A DNA stretch of 64,000 nt, taken from Nitrospira sp. GTDB lineage: Bacteria; Nitrospirota; Nitrospiria; Nitrospirales; Nitrospiraceae. Shown piece after piece: positions 8,867 to 16,965 of the stretch. Under the pieces are notes generated by a model. It worked only from the letters and a program-made list of their open reading frames with translations. It searched no databases and had not been told where the DNA came from. The first letter of the stretch is position 1, and each line of letters starts with the position of its first letter. Location: contig JADLEJ010000004.1 in assembly GCA_020846195.1 (NCBI GenBank), positions 372,001 to 436,000 on the forward strand, read 5' to 3'. Both the position numbers and the translations under genes were made by a program.

Positions 8867-9364
8867 TTATCGATAATTAGTAAATTGCAGATCGATGCCG
8901 AAATCTTTCCCCTTGAGGAACGTCATCGTAGCCTGCAAATCGTCTTTACTCTTGCTGAGCACCCGCACTTGCTCGCCTTGAATCTGCGCCTGCACTTTTA
9001 GCTTCGACTCCTTGACCGCCTTGGTGATTTCTTTGGCTTTCTCCGTAGCGATCCCGCTCTGAATCTTCGCCGTCTGCCGCACTGTCCCGCTGAGCGCCGG
9101 CTCGATAGCGCCATACTCAAACGCTTTCAGGGACACCCCGCGCTTTGTACATTTCGTTTTAATGATGTCGATCACCGCGTTGAGCTTGTACTCGTCATCC
9201 GACAGAATAACGAGCTCCTTCTCTTTCTCCTTCAGCGTGATCTCAGTTTTTGAATCCTTGAAATCGAACCGCTGCTTCACTTCCTTCGTCGCTTGATCGA
9301 CCACGTTCCGCAACTCCTGCATATTCACTTCCGACACCACATCAAATGAAAATTGATCCGCCAT
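8867..9364 (-). CDS. yajQ: YajQ family nucleotide-binding protein
   Basis: Small cytoplasmic protein of the UPF0234/YajQ family; members have been reported to bind nucleotides including cyclic-di-GMP and to affect gene expression. The 165-residue product begins MADQFSFDVVSEV and contains the family hallmarks RFDFKDS, DDEYKL and a KDFGIDLQF-type ending, with two tandem ferredoxin-like halves. The ATG at 9364 is chosen over a longer frame because a strong GAGGAGG precedes it and it gives the family-typical N-terminus. It lies 13 bases after the cstA stop. The exact ligand of this protein cannot be told from sequence. Confidence 0.95.
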   Translation of the reverse strand: MADQFSFDVVSEVNMQELRNVVDQATKEVKQRFDFKDSKTEITLKEKEKELVILSDDEYKLNAVIDIIKTKCTKRGVSLKAFEYGAIEPALSGTVRQTAKIQSGIATEKAKEITKAVKESKLKVQAQIQGEQVRVLSKSKDDLQATMTFLKGKDFGIDLQFTNYR

Positions 9365-9377
9365 CGCACCCTCCTCG

Positions 9378-11396
9378 CTAGCAACAACCGGTTCCGTCCG
9401 GCAACTTAAATCTCTTGCAAGACTCATCCACTGTAATCGTCGTCTGCATCCGCCCCGCCGAACCTCCGCCTGCCATCACCACCACTTCACTGCTCGTAAA
9501 CGGCTTCTTCAAGATCACATAGCCATACCACTGCTTCATACTATCGCTCAAGACGATCAATCCGAGAATCGCCACCACCGCCACGAGCACCGCGTCCAGG
9601 TACAGTGCAAAGGCCGGTCCCGCCGCCAGCGGCGCCGCCTTCGTCAGGAACATCCAAAACATCTCATAGGACCCGGCCAGCGTCACGATACCGACAAACA
9701 CCATCGGCACGGCCGTCACCCAGAGATACGGCGATTTCCACATCTTAATCAGCACCGTCGTCCCGATACAGAGGGCCAGCGTCCCCAGCAATTGATTCGC
9801 CGCGCCGAACATCGGCCAGATCGTCGAGATACTTCCCGTCCCGATCAGGTACGACCAGGAGCCGACCACGAACGCGCTGCTCAGCAGCACTCCAGGCCAC
9901 CAGTTCATCCGCCGAAACGGCGCATAGACTCGCCCCGCCATCTCCTGAATGAGATAGCGCGCCACGCGCGTCCCCGTATCGATCGTCGTCAGAATAAACA
10001 GCGCCTCAAACACCAGCGCGAACTGATACCAGTAGGCCATTAATCCCGACATGCCGGGTAGCGCCGCGAAGATCGAGGCCATGCCCACCGCAAGCGACAC
10101 CGCTCCGCCGGGCCGGCCAGCCACATCCACCTCGACCAATTGCGACAGCTCCGCAATACGCGAAGGCGCAAAGCCCATCGCCGCCAACGTATCGGCGCTC
10201 AACGCCGTATTGATCGCCAGGTAATCGCCAGGGATCAATACCGACGCCGCGATCAGCGCCATCACCCCGACGAAACTTTCCAGCAACATCGCCGCATAGC
10301 CAATCACCGCCTGCGACTCCTGCTCGATCATCTTCGGCGTCGTACCGGACGACACCAGCGAGTGAAAGCCCGACACCGCCCCGCAGGCAATCGTAATGAA
10401 GAGAAAAGGAAAGAGCGTGCCGGGGATAATCGGCCCACCACCGGCGGCAAACGCCGTCACGCGCGGCATCTCAATCGTCGGCGCCATAAGCACCACACCA
10501 AAGCCGAGCAGAAACACCACGCCCAACTTCATAAAAGTGCTGAGATACCCGCGCGGCACCAGCAACATCCAGCCGGGCAACACCGAAGCGAGAAACCCGT
10601 AACCGCCCAAGAGCCAAACCAGCGTCGGCCGTTCAAACTCAAACCACGGGGCAAACGACGACTGACCGACCACACGCCCGAACAGCACCGCCGCGATCAG
10701 CAGCACCACGCCGATCACCGATACTTCGGCCACCGCGCCGGGGCGAAATTTCTGGAGATAGAATCCCATGATGAAACCGATGGGAATCGTCATCGCAATC
10801 GTGAACGTCCCCCAGGCATTGTGATACAGCGCATTCACCACCGCAAAACCCAACCCTGCCAGCGCCACCACTACGATAAAGAGCACTGCCACCGCCGTCG
10901 CCGTCCCGGTCACAGACCCGAGCTCATCATGCGCGATCTCCGGAAGCGAGCGCCCGTTCCGCCGCATCGAAGCCACGAGGATGATGAAATCCTGCACCGC
11001 CCCCGCCAGTACCGCGCCGATCACCAGCCAGAGAAAACCGGGAAGAAAACCGAACTGCGCCGCGAGCACCGGCCCGAGCAACGGCCCCGCCCCGGCAATC
11101 GCCGCGAAGTGATGACCGAAGAGCACTACTTTATTCGTGGGGTGAAAATTCACCCCGTCGTTCATCCGCACGGCAGGCGTCACGCGCTGATTATTCAGCT
11201 CAACGACTTGCCGGGCGAGCCAGCGGCCATAGAAACGATAGGCCAATACATAAATACAGGCCGCCGCAACGACCAACCACAGCCCATTCACTTTTTCGTG
11301 GGGATTGACGACCCCGACCACATGGGCCAGCGCCACAGCGCCAAGAACGGAGAACAGCGCCCATATGAGGTGGAGGAAGTGTCGCACGCGGCGCAT
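9378..11396 (-). CDS. cstA: CstA-family carbon starvation transporter
   Basis: Large inner-membrane protein (672 residues, many helices) of the carbon starvation CstA family, whose members import peptides or pyruvate. Family landmarks include NHQ-like GVNFHPTNKVVLFGHHFAAI near 90, AGAGPLLGPV, and VSSGTTPKM in the middle. The C-terminus is longer than the membrane core and ends in a Cys-Cys pair with a short Lys/Arg-rich tail (CKRFKLPDGTGCC), which I do not recognise. No LytTR or BtsSR-type two-component regulator is adjacent. It probably heads a cstA-yajQ-BNR transcript. Substrate is not predictable from sequence. Confidence 0.92.
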   Translation of the reverse strand: MRRVRHFLHLIWALFSVLGAVALAHVVGVVNPHEKVNGLWLVVAAACIYVLAYRFYGRWLARQVVELNNQRVTPAVRMNDGVNFHPTNKVVLFGHHFAAIAGAGPLLGPVLAAQFGFLPGFLWLVIGAVLAGAVQDFIILVASMRRNGRSLPEIAHDELGSVTGTATAVAVLFIVVVALAGLGFAVVNALYHNAWGTFTIAMTIPIGFIMGFYLQKFRPGAVAEVSVIGVVLLIAAVLFGRVVGQSSFAPWFEFERPTLVWLLGGYGFLASVLPGWMLLVPRGYLSTFMKLGVVFLLGFGVVLMAPTIEMPRVTAFAAGGGPIIPGTLFPFLFITIACGAVSGFHSLVSSGTTPKMIEQESQAVIGYAAMLLESFVGVMALIAASVLIPGDYLAINTALSADTLAAMGFAPSRIAELSQLVEVDVAGRPGGAVSLAVGMASIFAALPGMSGLMAYWYQFALVFEALFILTTIDTGTRVARYLIQEMAGRVYAPFRRMNWWPGVLLSSAFVVGSWSYLIGTGSISTIWPMFGAANQLLGTLALCIGTTVLIKMWKSPYLWVTAVPMVFVGIVTLAGSYEMFWMFLTKAAPLAAGPAFALYLDAVLVAVVAILGLIVLSDSMKQWYGYVILKKPFTSSEVVVMAGGGSAGRMQTTITVDESCKRFKLPDGTGCC

Positions 11397-11518
11397 CCTA
11401 ACAACCCGCCAGACGCTTGTAAATCAAGAGCCTTGCCGCTAATCTAGTGAAGCTCGCTGAATTAGAAACAACGTTTAGCAGGATTTGGATCCTGAGCTTC
11501 AAGCAGGACGAGGTGTCT

Positions 11519-11704
11519 ATGCCTTCGGCCAAAGAACAAATCGCAAAGATTCTTCAGGATCAGCCCGACGACAGTTCGTACGACGAAATCCTGCGGGAGT
11601 TGGCGTTTGCGCGAATGGTCGAAAGAGGTTTGACTGATTCGGATGCAGGGAGAACCCTCAGCCATGAAGAGATGGGCCGCCGCATCAAAACATGGCAGAG
11701 CTGA
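11519..11704 (+). CDS. Antitoxin-like small protein of a ParE-type pair
   Basis: A 61-residue acidic protein beginning MPSAKEQIAKIL, with AFARMVERGLTDSDAGRT and HEEMGRRIKTW at its end; this type commonly precedes RelE/ParE toxins. The ATG at 11519 follows GGACGAGG with good spacing, so I reject the longer frame from 11447. It overlaps the toxin start by 13 bases, typical for toxin-antitoxin pairs. It would neutralise the toxin by direct binding and probably autoregulate the operon. The partner gene is frameshifted, so its present function is uncertain. Confidence 0.7.
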   Translation: MPSAKEQIAKILQDQPDDSSYDEILRELAFARMVERGLTDSDAGRTLSHEEMGRRIKTWQS

Positions 11705-11987
11705 CCTGGACAGCAGAAGCCCAACGATGGCTACGCGACATCCACGATTTTATCGCGCAAGATAACCCCGCGCTGCAATCCGCACCGTTGCCACCCTCTA
11801 CCAGAAAGTCGAGATCCTCCGGGAATTCCCCGAGTCAGGCTACCGATACTGGCAACGGCCAGACCGCCACATCCGCATTCTTCTTCATGGGCACTACCGC
11901 ATTGCCTACGCGCTCAAGCCTAACGGAGAGATCGACATCCTCGGCGTCTTTCACGGCGCACTGCGCATCGACCGCTACATGCTATAA
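11692..11987 (+). pseudogene. ParE/RelE-type toxin, inactivated by a one-base deletion
   Basis: The reading frame opens with MAELTWTAEAQRWLRDIHDF, a classic ParE/RelE start, but after residue 29 it runs into unrelated sequence. A second frame from about 11772 continues the family perfectly: TVATLYQKVEILREFP, then YRIAYALKP and DILGVFHGALRIDRYML before TAA at 11985-11987. Restoring one G near 11771 (GCGCTG to GCGGCTG) joins the halves into a 98-residue protein of normal length. Either the toxin has been lost by mutation or this is a residual sequencing error; one base decides. Confidence 0.85.
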
Positions 11988-12381
11988 CCTCTAACAACGT
12001 CCGTTCTTGCACGCAATCGCACCGATCCCGCGACAACCAGCCCCAAGCCATTCATCTTCTTCATGGAGATTGATGACACTATCGACATGGGAACGCCACA
12101 GCACGAAGGACAGAGAGCAGCGCCAGAAGCAGAGTAACAGCGCACTTTCATGCGCGGCTTCTCACTGTAGAGTCCGAGCTTTCAATCGCCTTAGATTCAC
12201 AATTACCCCACCTACCAGGCTCGACGGATCACACTTGCACGCCTAAATACGCCGACTCGCCACATGCAACGTTCATCAGAACACCGCGGCGCACACAGTC
12301 CTTGCGACAAACAAGCGTTAACAGATATCCTGAATCATCGCATTGCAATGCTAGCCATCTCTTTACCGCCGGAAGAATACG
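11988..12381. other. Intergenic region without a supported gene
   Basis: About 390 bases between the broken toxin and the helical-repeat protein gene. Short frames here show no family likeness and poor start contexts. The only structure noted is a perfect 12-bp palindrome GCATTGCAATGC near 12340-12351, about 30 bases before the next start, which might be an operator. Confidence 0.4.
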
Positions 12382-14034
12382 GTGCTAATTCAATCGGAGC
12401 GTACACTGAGGGAAAGCTTTCGCACGGCGCTCGTCTATTTTGCCGCTTTCTTTGCGATCGCATTTTTTGATCTACATCCCATTCCCTCCTATGCGACTGA
12501 TCCAAGCTTTCATGAAATGCATCAGATATTGCGGACCGCTCACACAATAATTTCAGAAGACCGAGACGCCTCTCACTCACATGATAGAGATACTGCCTTA
12601 TATGACATCGCTGAACTTCAAACGATTTCAGGTGATTTTCCTGGGGCATTCGCCACAGCCACATCAGCATCTCCCGCGACAACGCAAGATCTTCTGCCTC
12701 CCTTAGTGGAGGCTCAAGCGCGCGCTGGTTATGGGGAACGTGCGAGACAAGCTCTCGCCTCGTGCGAAAAGCAATTCCTAGACCGATGCCGAAAAGGCCT
12801 GGCAAGCGGACTTGCATCAAACGGAAACTTCCGCGATGCGTTGGGAATCACTGCCACCATCGAAGACGCAGGCATTCGCGGATTTACCCTGGCAATTATT
12901 GCGGAACAGCAGGCCATAGGCAGCCAAATAGCCGATGCGCTGCTGACATCACAAGCCATTCCTGACAACAGCCGGTACCGCACAGGGATGGGATTCCTGG
13001 ACAATGAGGCTGAAGCCTTATCGCGCATTGCCTCAATCCAAGCAAAACAGGGCCACTGGGTAGCAGGCCTCCTCATAGCAAGCCGCATTCGGGATGTTTT
13101 CCATCAAAGTCTTGCTCTCGGAAAGATTGGCCAAATATTAGGAGAGCAGGGCGATCTGCAAACCGCAAAAGACATTGCCACGGCTCTTCCCACCCTCAAT
13201 CAGAGAGCCTGCGTGTTGCAGGAACTTGCTTTGATTGAAGCTAGAACTGGAAAGTGGTCCTCTGCATTGAAAACTGCGCAACTCATCGCTGCGGACGGGA
13301 AATGCGTCACCGATGATGTGGTCAGCACGGTATCGGCCGACTCAGTTGTGGCTCAAATAGCTTACATACAAGCCGTCGAAGGCGATGGTCTCGGCGCACA
13401 GCAATTACTTAACACTGTTCAAGATAAAACTATCCTCGGCACAACCATGGCCAAACTAGCGGCTATCCAAGCAGAGTCTGATAATCTGGCAGGAGCAGAA
13501 CACATTCTTTCAGGAATTCCTGAGGAACATGCAGATCACGCCCTCGCCGCTATCGCCATATGCCTAGCCAGACGGCTGCAATTCGAGCGCGCCATTAGCA
13601 CAGCCGGGCGGATTAGCAATATGCATCAACGCCAGCTCACGAGGAACAAGATCGTTATCGTAGAGACATCTAGAGGAGATGCTCGCCGAGCGATCTCGTT
13701 CGCGACAAATCTTACAGACTCATGGGAGCGCGCCCGTCTACTCGCACAAATTGCAATCGAGCAAGGCAAGCACGCTCCTATCTCAGATGCTCTTGCTACA
13801 CTAGAACACATCCCTTCGGTCAAACAGAGGCGTGGATTTACGCATCTCGTATCGATAACCCTTGCGGCAGACATTGCCCAGCATCAACCTTCATTTCATA
13901 AACCCAGCTGGATCGATGAACTTCTACGCCCAGAAGATAGAGCGTACGCCGACATGGGGCTAGCAAAAGGGTTCATGGAAAAGAAGTTGGGACACCCCTT
14001 GTATAGGCCTGTCAGCCTGAACGATTACGAATGA
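12382..14034 (+). CDS. Exported helical-repeat (TPR-like) protein
   Basis: Unrecognised 550-residue protein. It has a signal peptide-like hydrophobic segment (about residues 17-35, ending PIPSYA) and then a long array of degenerate helix-turn-helix repeats of about 30-38 residues. Typical unit: a helix with the pattern LxxIAxxQAxxG followed by A(L/I)xTAxxI. This matches TPR or Sel1-like solenoids that mediate protein contacts. Likely site is the periplasm. The start is GTG at 12382 with GGAAG upstream. Base composition is less GC-rich than in flanking genes, as for the repeat-protein gene at 6745. No partner is evident: the next gene, PilZ, has its own promoter. Confidence 0.75.
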   Translation: MLIQSERTLRESFRTALVYFAAFFAIAFFDLHPIPSYATDPSFHEMHQILRTAHTIISEDRDASHSHDRDTALYDIAELQTISGDFPGAFATATSASPATTQDLLPPLVEAQARAGYGERARQALASCEKQFLDRCRKGLASGLASNGNFRDALGITATIEDAGIRGFTLAIIAEQQAIGSQIADALLTSQAIPDNSRYRTGMGFLDNEAEALSRIASIQAKQGHWVAGLLIASRIRDVFHQSLALGKIGQILGEQGDLQTAKDIATALPTLNQRACVLQELALIEARTGKWSSALKTAQLIAADGKCVTDDVVSTVSADSVVAQIAYIQAVEGDGLGAQQLLNTVQDKTILGTTMAKLAAIQAESDNLAGAEHILSGIPEEHADHALAAIAICLARRLQFERAISTAGRISNMHQRQLTRNKIVIVETSRGDARRAISFATNLTDSWERARLLAQIAIEQGKHAPISDALATLEHIPSVKQRRGFTHLVSITLAADIAQHQPSFHKPSWIDELLRPEDRAYADMGLAKGFMEKKLGHPLYRPVSLNDYE

Positions 14035-14191
14035 CGCTTCGCTCTTTGCAGCAACTGATTCGGATCGCCGGTCGTTGTACCTAGTTCACATTGATTGAGC
14101 GAGCGCCACCCCATCAATACTCCTTCAGGGCTTCTCATCCTTCTTTTCAGCCGGCAGCCTGCATTTGACTCCCCCTCGCATCTGCCGACTT

Positions 14192-14200
14192 TGCTATACT
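14192..14200 (+). promoter_or_regulatory. Extended -10 promoter of a PilZ gene, nearly leaderless
   Basis: TGCTATACT combines the extended TGn element with a five-of-six -10 box (TATACT, 14195-14200). Predicted start is near 14207, only about four bases before the ATG at 14211, so the transcript would be almost leaderless. No good -35 lies at 16-18 bases. Confidence 0.5.
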
Positions 14201-14210
14201 CCGGCGCATC

Positions 14211-14609
14211 ATGTCATCAGACGCGCCGGCTTCGCAGCCCTCCGGAAGAGATCGCCGAGAATACTATCGGATTACCGTCACGCTGCCCATCCGTATTCAG
14301 CTCGAAACGGACACGGCAGAACGTGCGCTTGTCGAACAATCCGTCAACCTCAGCGGAGGCGGCTTCGGCGTGACCATCTCCGTCCTCTATCGACCCGCCG
14401 ATCTTCTCGCCATCACATTCCTTCTGCCCGACCATGGCTTGTTTACATCCTTTGCCGAAGTGTTACGGCTCGACCCTGTCCCCTACCACGAAGGAACCTA
14501 TCGCCTCCACGCGCGCTTCGTCCGGATGCCCTCGCAAGACCGGGAAGTATTGATTAAACACATCTTGCAATTTCAGCGAGACCACCTGCATACACACTAT
14601 TCCGCCTGA
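14211..14609 (+). CDS. PilZ domain protein
   Basis: Cytoplasmic 132-residue protein made of one PilZ domain. It has the two cyclic-di-GMP-binding elements: an arginine loop RREYYR near residue 16 and the NLSGGG turn near 43, so ligand binding is expected. There is no output domain, so it would act by contact with an unknown partner. It stands alone between the helical-repeat protein and the M48 peptidase genes. A promoter immediately upstream predicts an almost leaderless mRNA. The C-terminal QDREVLIKHILQFQRD helix resembles that in other PilZ proteins of this window. Confidence 0.9.
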   Translation: MSSDAPASQPSGRDRREYYRITVTLPIRIQLETDTAERALVEQSVNLSGGGFGVTISVLYRPADLLAITFLLPDHGLFTSFAEVLRLDPVPYHEGTYRLHARFVRMPSQDREVLIKHILQFQRDHLHTHYSA

Positions 14610-14741
14610 CCGCCCTCCGCATTACATCGCCTTCCACACACACGCCCAGCACCTTGCCGCCATCACTAAATGACAATCTCCTTGGCGATTGCGCGACCAT
14701 CTCATAGACTGTGTTCGACCTTAGGAGGAAATTCTAACTCA

Positions 14742-16343
14742 ATGTCCGATACGCAATTTGAACAATTGGTGCGCCGCCTCGAATCCTACGCCCGGCAACA
14801 TCCAACCCGGTACAAGCTGAATGTCGCGCTGGCCGCCGCACTGGGCTACGCTTATCTGCTGGCTATCCTGGGCGTGGCCCTAGTCGGCAGCGCCTGGTTG
14901 CTCTCCGCGCTCAATGACGGAAGCGCCGACGGTCTCAGCTCGATTGCACTGAGGCTCGGGCTTGGCCTGCTCGCGGCCATCATGGCCGCGTATGCGTTCC
15001 GACTGCGCCTTTCCCTCCCGGCCGGATTCGAGGTCCATCGCGACGAGGCCCCGCGCCTGTTTCTCCTGATCGACAAACTGACGAATGCGTTGGGCACGCG
15101 GCCCGTCCACCAAGTGCTCATCGTGAATGAGCTCACTGCCGCCATCGCGCAGACCCCGCGTCTTGGCATCTTCGGCTGGTATCGGAACTCTCTGCTGATC
15201 GGCCTGCCGCTGATGCTGGCGATGACGCCGGTCCAGTTCCGCGCCGTGCTCGCGCACGAGTTCGGACACCTCGGCCGCCGCCAGAGCCGCTTTGACTCAT
15301 GGATCTCTCGCACCCGCATGGTCTGGTTTCGCCTGCGAAGCGAGCTGACCGCGCGCCCCCGTTGGGGCTCATTCCTTGTCACAAAGTTCCTGGGCTGGTA
15401 TGCGCCATTTTTCAACGCCTACACCTTTGTCCTGGCGCGCGGCCAAGAATACGAAGCCGATCGGCAGGCCGCCCGGCTGGTCGGATCCATATGCATGAAA
15501 GACGCGCTGGCCGTGCGGTACATCGTCGAGCGCATGATGAACGATCTCTATTGGCCTGCGCTGAACCGCCGGACTATTACCAATCCCACACCGCCCGCGT
15601 CGCATCTCGATGAATTGATCGCCCTGTTGCAGCGAGTGCCGGAGCCCGGCACACTACAGGAATGGATGACGGCTGCGTTGCAACAACCCACCGGCTATGC
15701 CGACACCCATCCGGCGCTCGTTGACCGGCTTGCGGCGCTAGATGCGCTTTCGGAGAAACAGGAGACCTCGGCCCTGCCTCCCGCCTTCCCAAACCTGCGC
15801 GATCCTCATGAGGAGACCGCAGCCACCTTTTATCTAGGGACGCATGCCACCGCCACACGCGCAGGGCTCGACCGCCTCTGGGCGGACTCCGTTGCGGACG
15901 AGTGGAAGCAGAAACATCAGGAAATGGCCATCGTGCGGGCCCGCTGCCAGGCCTTAAGCGACAAGTCCGCCATCGTGGGGCTTTCGACCGACGAACTCTG
16001 GGAATATGCCTGTCAGATGGAAGCCCTCGAAAGCGCCGTGGCCGCCCTTCCCCTGCTCCAGCAATTACTCGCGAAGGATCCGAACCACGCCGCGGCGAAT
16101 CTGGCGATAGGACGCCTCTTACTGGCGCAGGACGATCAATCCGGCTTGCAATATCTAGAACGCGCCATCGCCCAGAACCACGAAACCGTGATTCCTGCCT
16201 GCAAGCTGGCCTGTAGCTTTCTTGAGCGACGGGGCAACCATAAAGAGTCCATGCGATACCGCATCAAAGCACAACGGCAACGGCAGCAACTCCTTGAGGT
16301 CACAGAGGAACGCCGTTCGCTCAAGACCGGGGATACGGTCTAA
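14742..16343 (+). CDS. M48-family membrane metallopeptidase with helical C-terminal region
   Basis: A 533-residue zinc peptidase related to HtpX/Ste24. Two N-terminal membrane helices (about residues 30-60 and 66-88) precede the catalytic domain with HEFGH (His172, Glu173, His176) and the third ligand in QEYEADRQAA (Glu238). The last 150 residues form TPR-like helices (ALPLLQQLLAKDPNHAAANL). Such enzymes usually serve membrane or periplasmic protein quality control. The start at 14742 is chosen because an AGGAGGAA lies at optimal distance; a longer frame from 14670 lacks support. It is a single gene between two PilZ genes. Confidence 0.88.
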   Translation: MSDTQFEQLVRRLESYARQHPTRYKLNVALAAALGYAYLLAILGVALVGSAWLLSALNDGSADGLSSIALRLGLGLLAAIMAAYAFRLRLSLPAGFEVHRDEAPRLFLLIDKLTNALGTRPVHQVLIVNELTAAIAQTPRLGIFGWYRNSLLIGLPLMLAMTPVQFRAVLAHEFGHLGRRQSRFDSWISRTRMVWFRLRSELTARPRWGSFLVTKFLGWYAPFFNAYTFVLARGQEYEADRQAARLVGSICMKDALAVRYIVERMMNDLYWPALNRRTITNPTPPASHLDELIALLQRVPEPGTLQEWMTAALQQPTGYADTHPALVDRLAALDALSEKQETSALPPAFPNLRDPHEETAATFYLGTHATATRAGLDRLWADSVADEWKQKHQEMAIVRARCQALSDKSAIVGLSTDELWEYACQMEALESAVAALPLLQQLLAKDPNHAAANLAIGRLLLAQDDQSGLQYLERAIAQNHETVIPACKLACSFLERRGNHKESMRYRIKAQRQRQQLLEVTEERRSLKTGDTV

Positions 16344-16526
16344 CCGCATAACCGCTACCGCCATAGACTCCCACTGATCCGGCAACTAGCCATCCTGTCG
16401 ACGGCCACATCACCGATATCTTGCCCAGGCCGCACCCGTAGCTGACACTGCTATTTAGACTGGCAAATCGCAACGGTCCACAACAGCCACTCACCGCTCG
16501 GATTTCCGCTCACCGGCGCCTACGCC

Positions 16527-16541
16527 CCCTCCCAAGGAGGG
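16527..16541. repeat. C-run/G-run palindrome upstream of a PilZ gene
   Basis: CCCTCC-CAA-GGAGGG, perfect six-base arms, 41 bases before the PilZ start at 16583. Downstream, TACACT (16567-16572) begins exactly 24 bases after the element AGGGA. The same AGGGA-N24-TACA arrangement occurs before the PilZ gene at 49143, suggesting a shared regulatory site. Confidence 0.35.
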
Positions 16542-16582
16542 ATACGTTTGCCAACCCGCGCCACGTTACACTGCGATCTATT

Positions 16583-16951
16583 ATGGAGCAGACAAAACCC
16601 TACAAACGCGAGCATTACCGGCTGCCGTTGCCCACCGCCTATCCCGTCATGTTTGCAGGCGCCACAGCGATCGGAGAAGGCACGATCACAAACCTCTCCG
16701 TGCTCGGCTGTACGATTGAATGCGCCGCGCTGCCGCCCTATGCGACGAACTTATTGCTGCGAGTGATTTTGCCCGACCGGCAGGAATCGCTGCCCATCGA
16801 CGAAGCCGAAGTGCGCTGGATGGACGACCGGCGAATTGGAGTCCAGTTCAGAAAAGTGGAGCGTGCGGCCAATCTTCGCCTGCACGGATTCGTATGGGAC
16901 CGGATGCTCGAACGGCTTCAGACGATGAAGCAGGAACGGGCGAGGGGCTAG
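16583..16951 (+). CDS. PilZ domain protein
   Basis: A 122-residue single-domain PilZ protein. It carries KREHYR (arginine loop, residues 8-13) and NLSVLG near residue 38, and the beta-barrel strand EAVRW-like segment AEVRWMDDRRIGVQF typical of the family, so cyclic-di-GMP binding is expected. It ends with a charged helix. It is convergent with the membrane glycosyltransferase gene, with only 14 bases between stops. The ATG lacks a clear Shine-Dalgarno, and TACACT lies only 11 bases upstream, so a very short leader is possible. Confidence 0.9.
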   Translation: MEQTKPYKREHYRLPLPTAYPVMFAGATAIGEGTITNLSVLGCTIECAALPPYATNLLLRVILPDRQESLPIDEAEVRWMDDRRIGVQFRKVERAANLRLHGFVWDRMLERLQTMKQERARG

Positions 16952-16965
16952 CAACTTTCCTGCCG

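Noticed and set aside
10140-11447. 435-codon open frame on the plus strand opposite cstA
   Set aside because: Extreme Arg/His/Pro bias is typical of the shadow frame of a GC-rich gene; the opposite strand encodes a full CstA protein.
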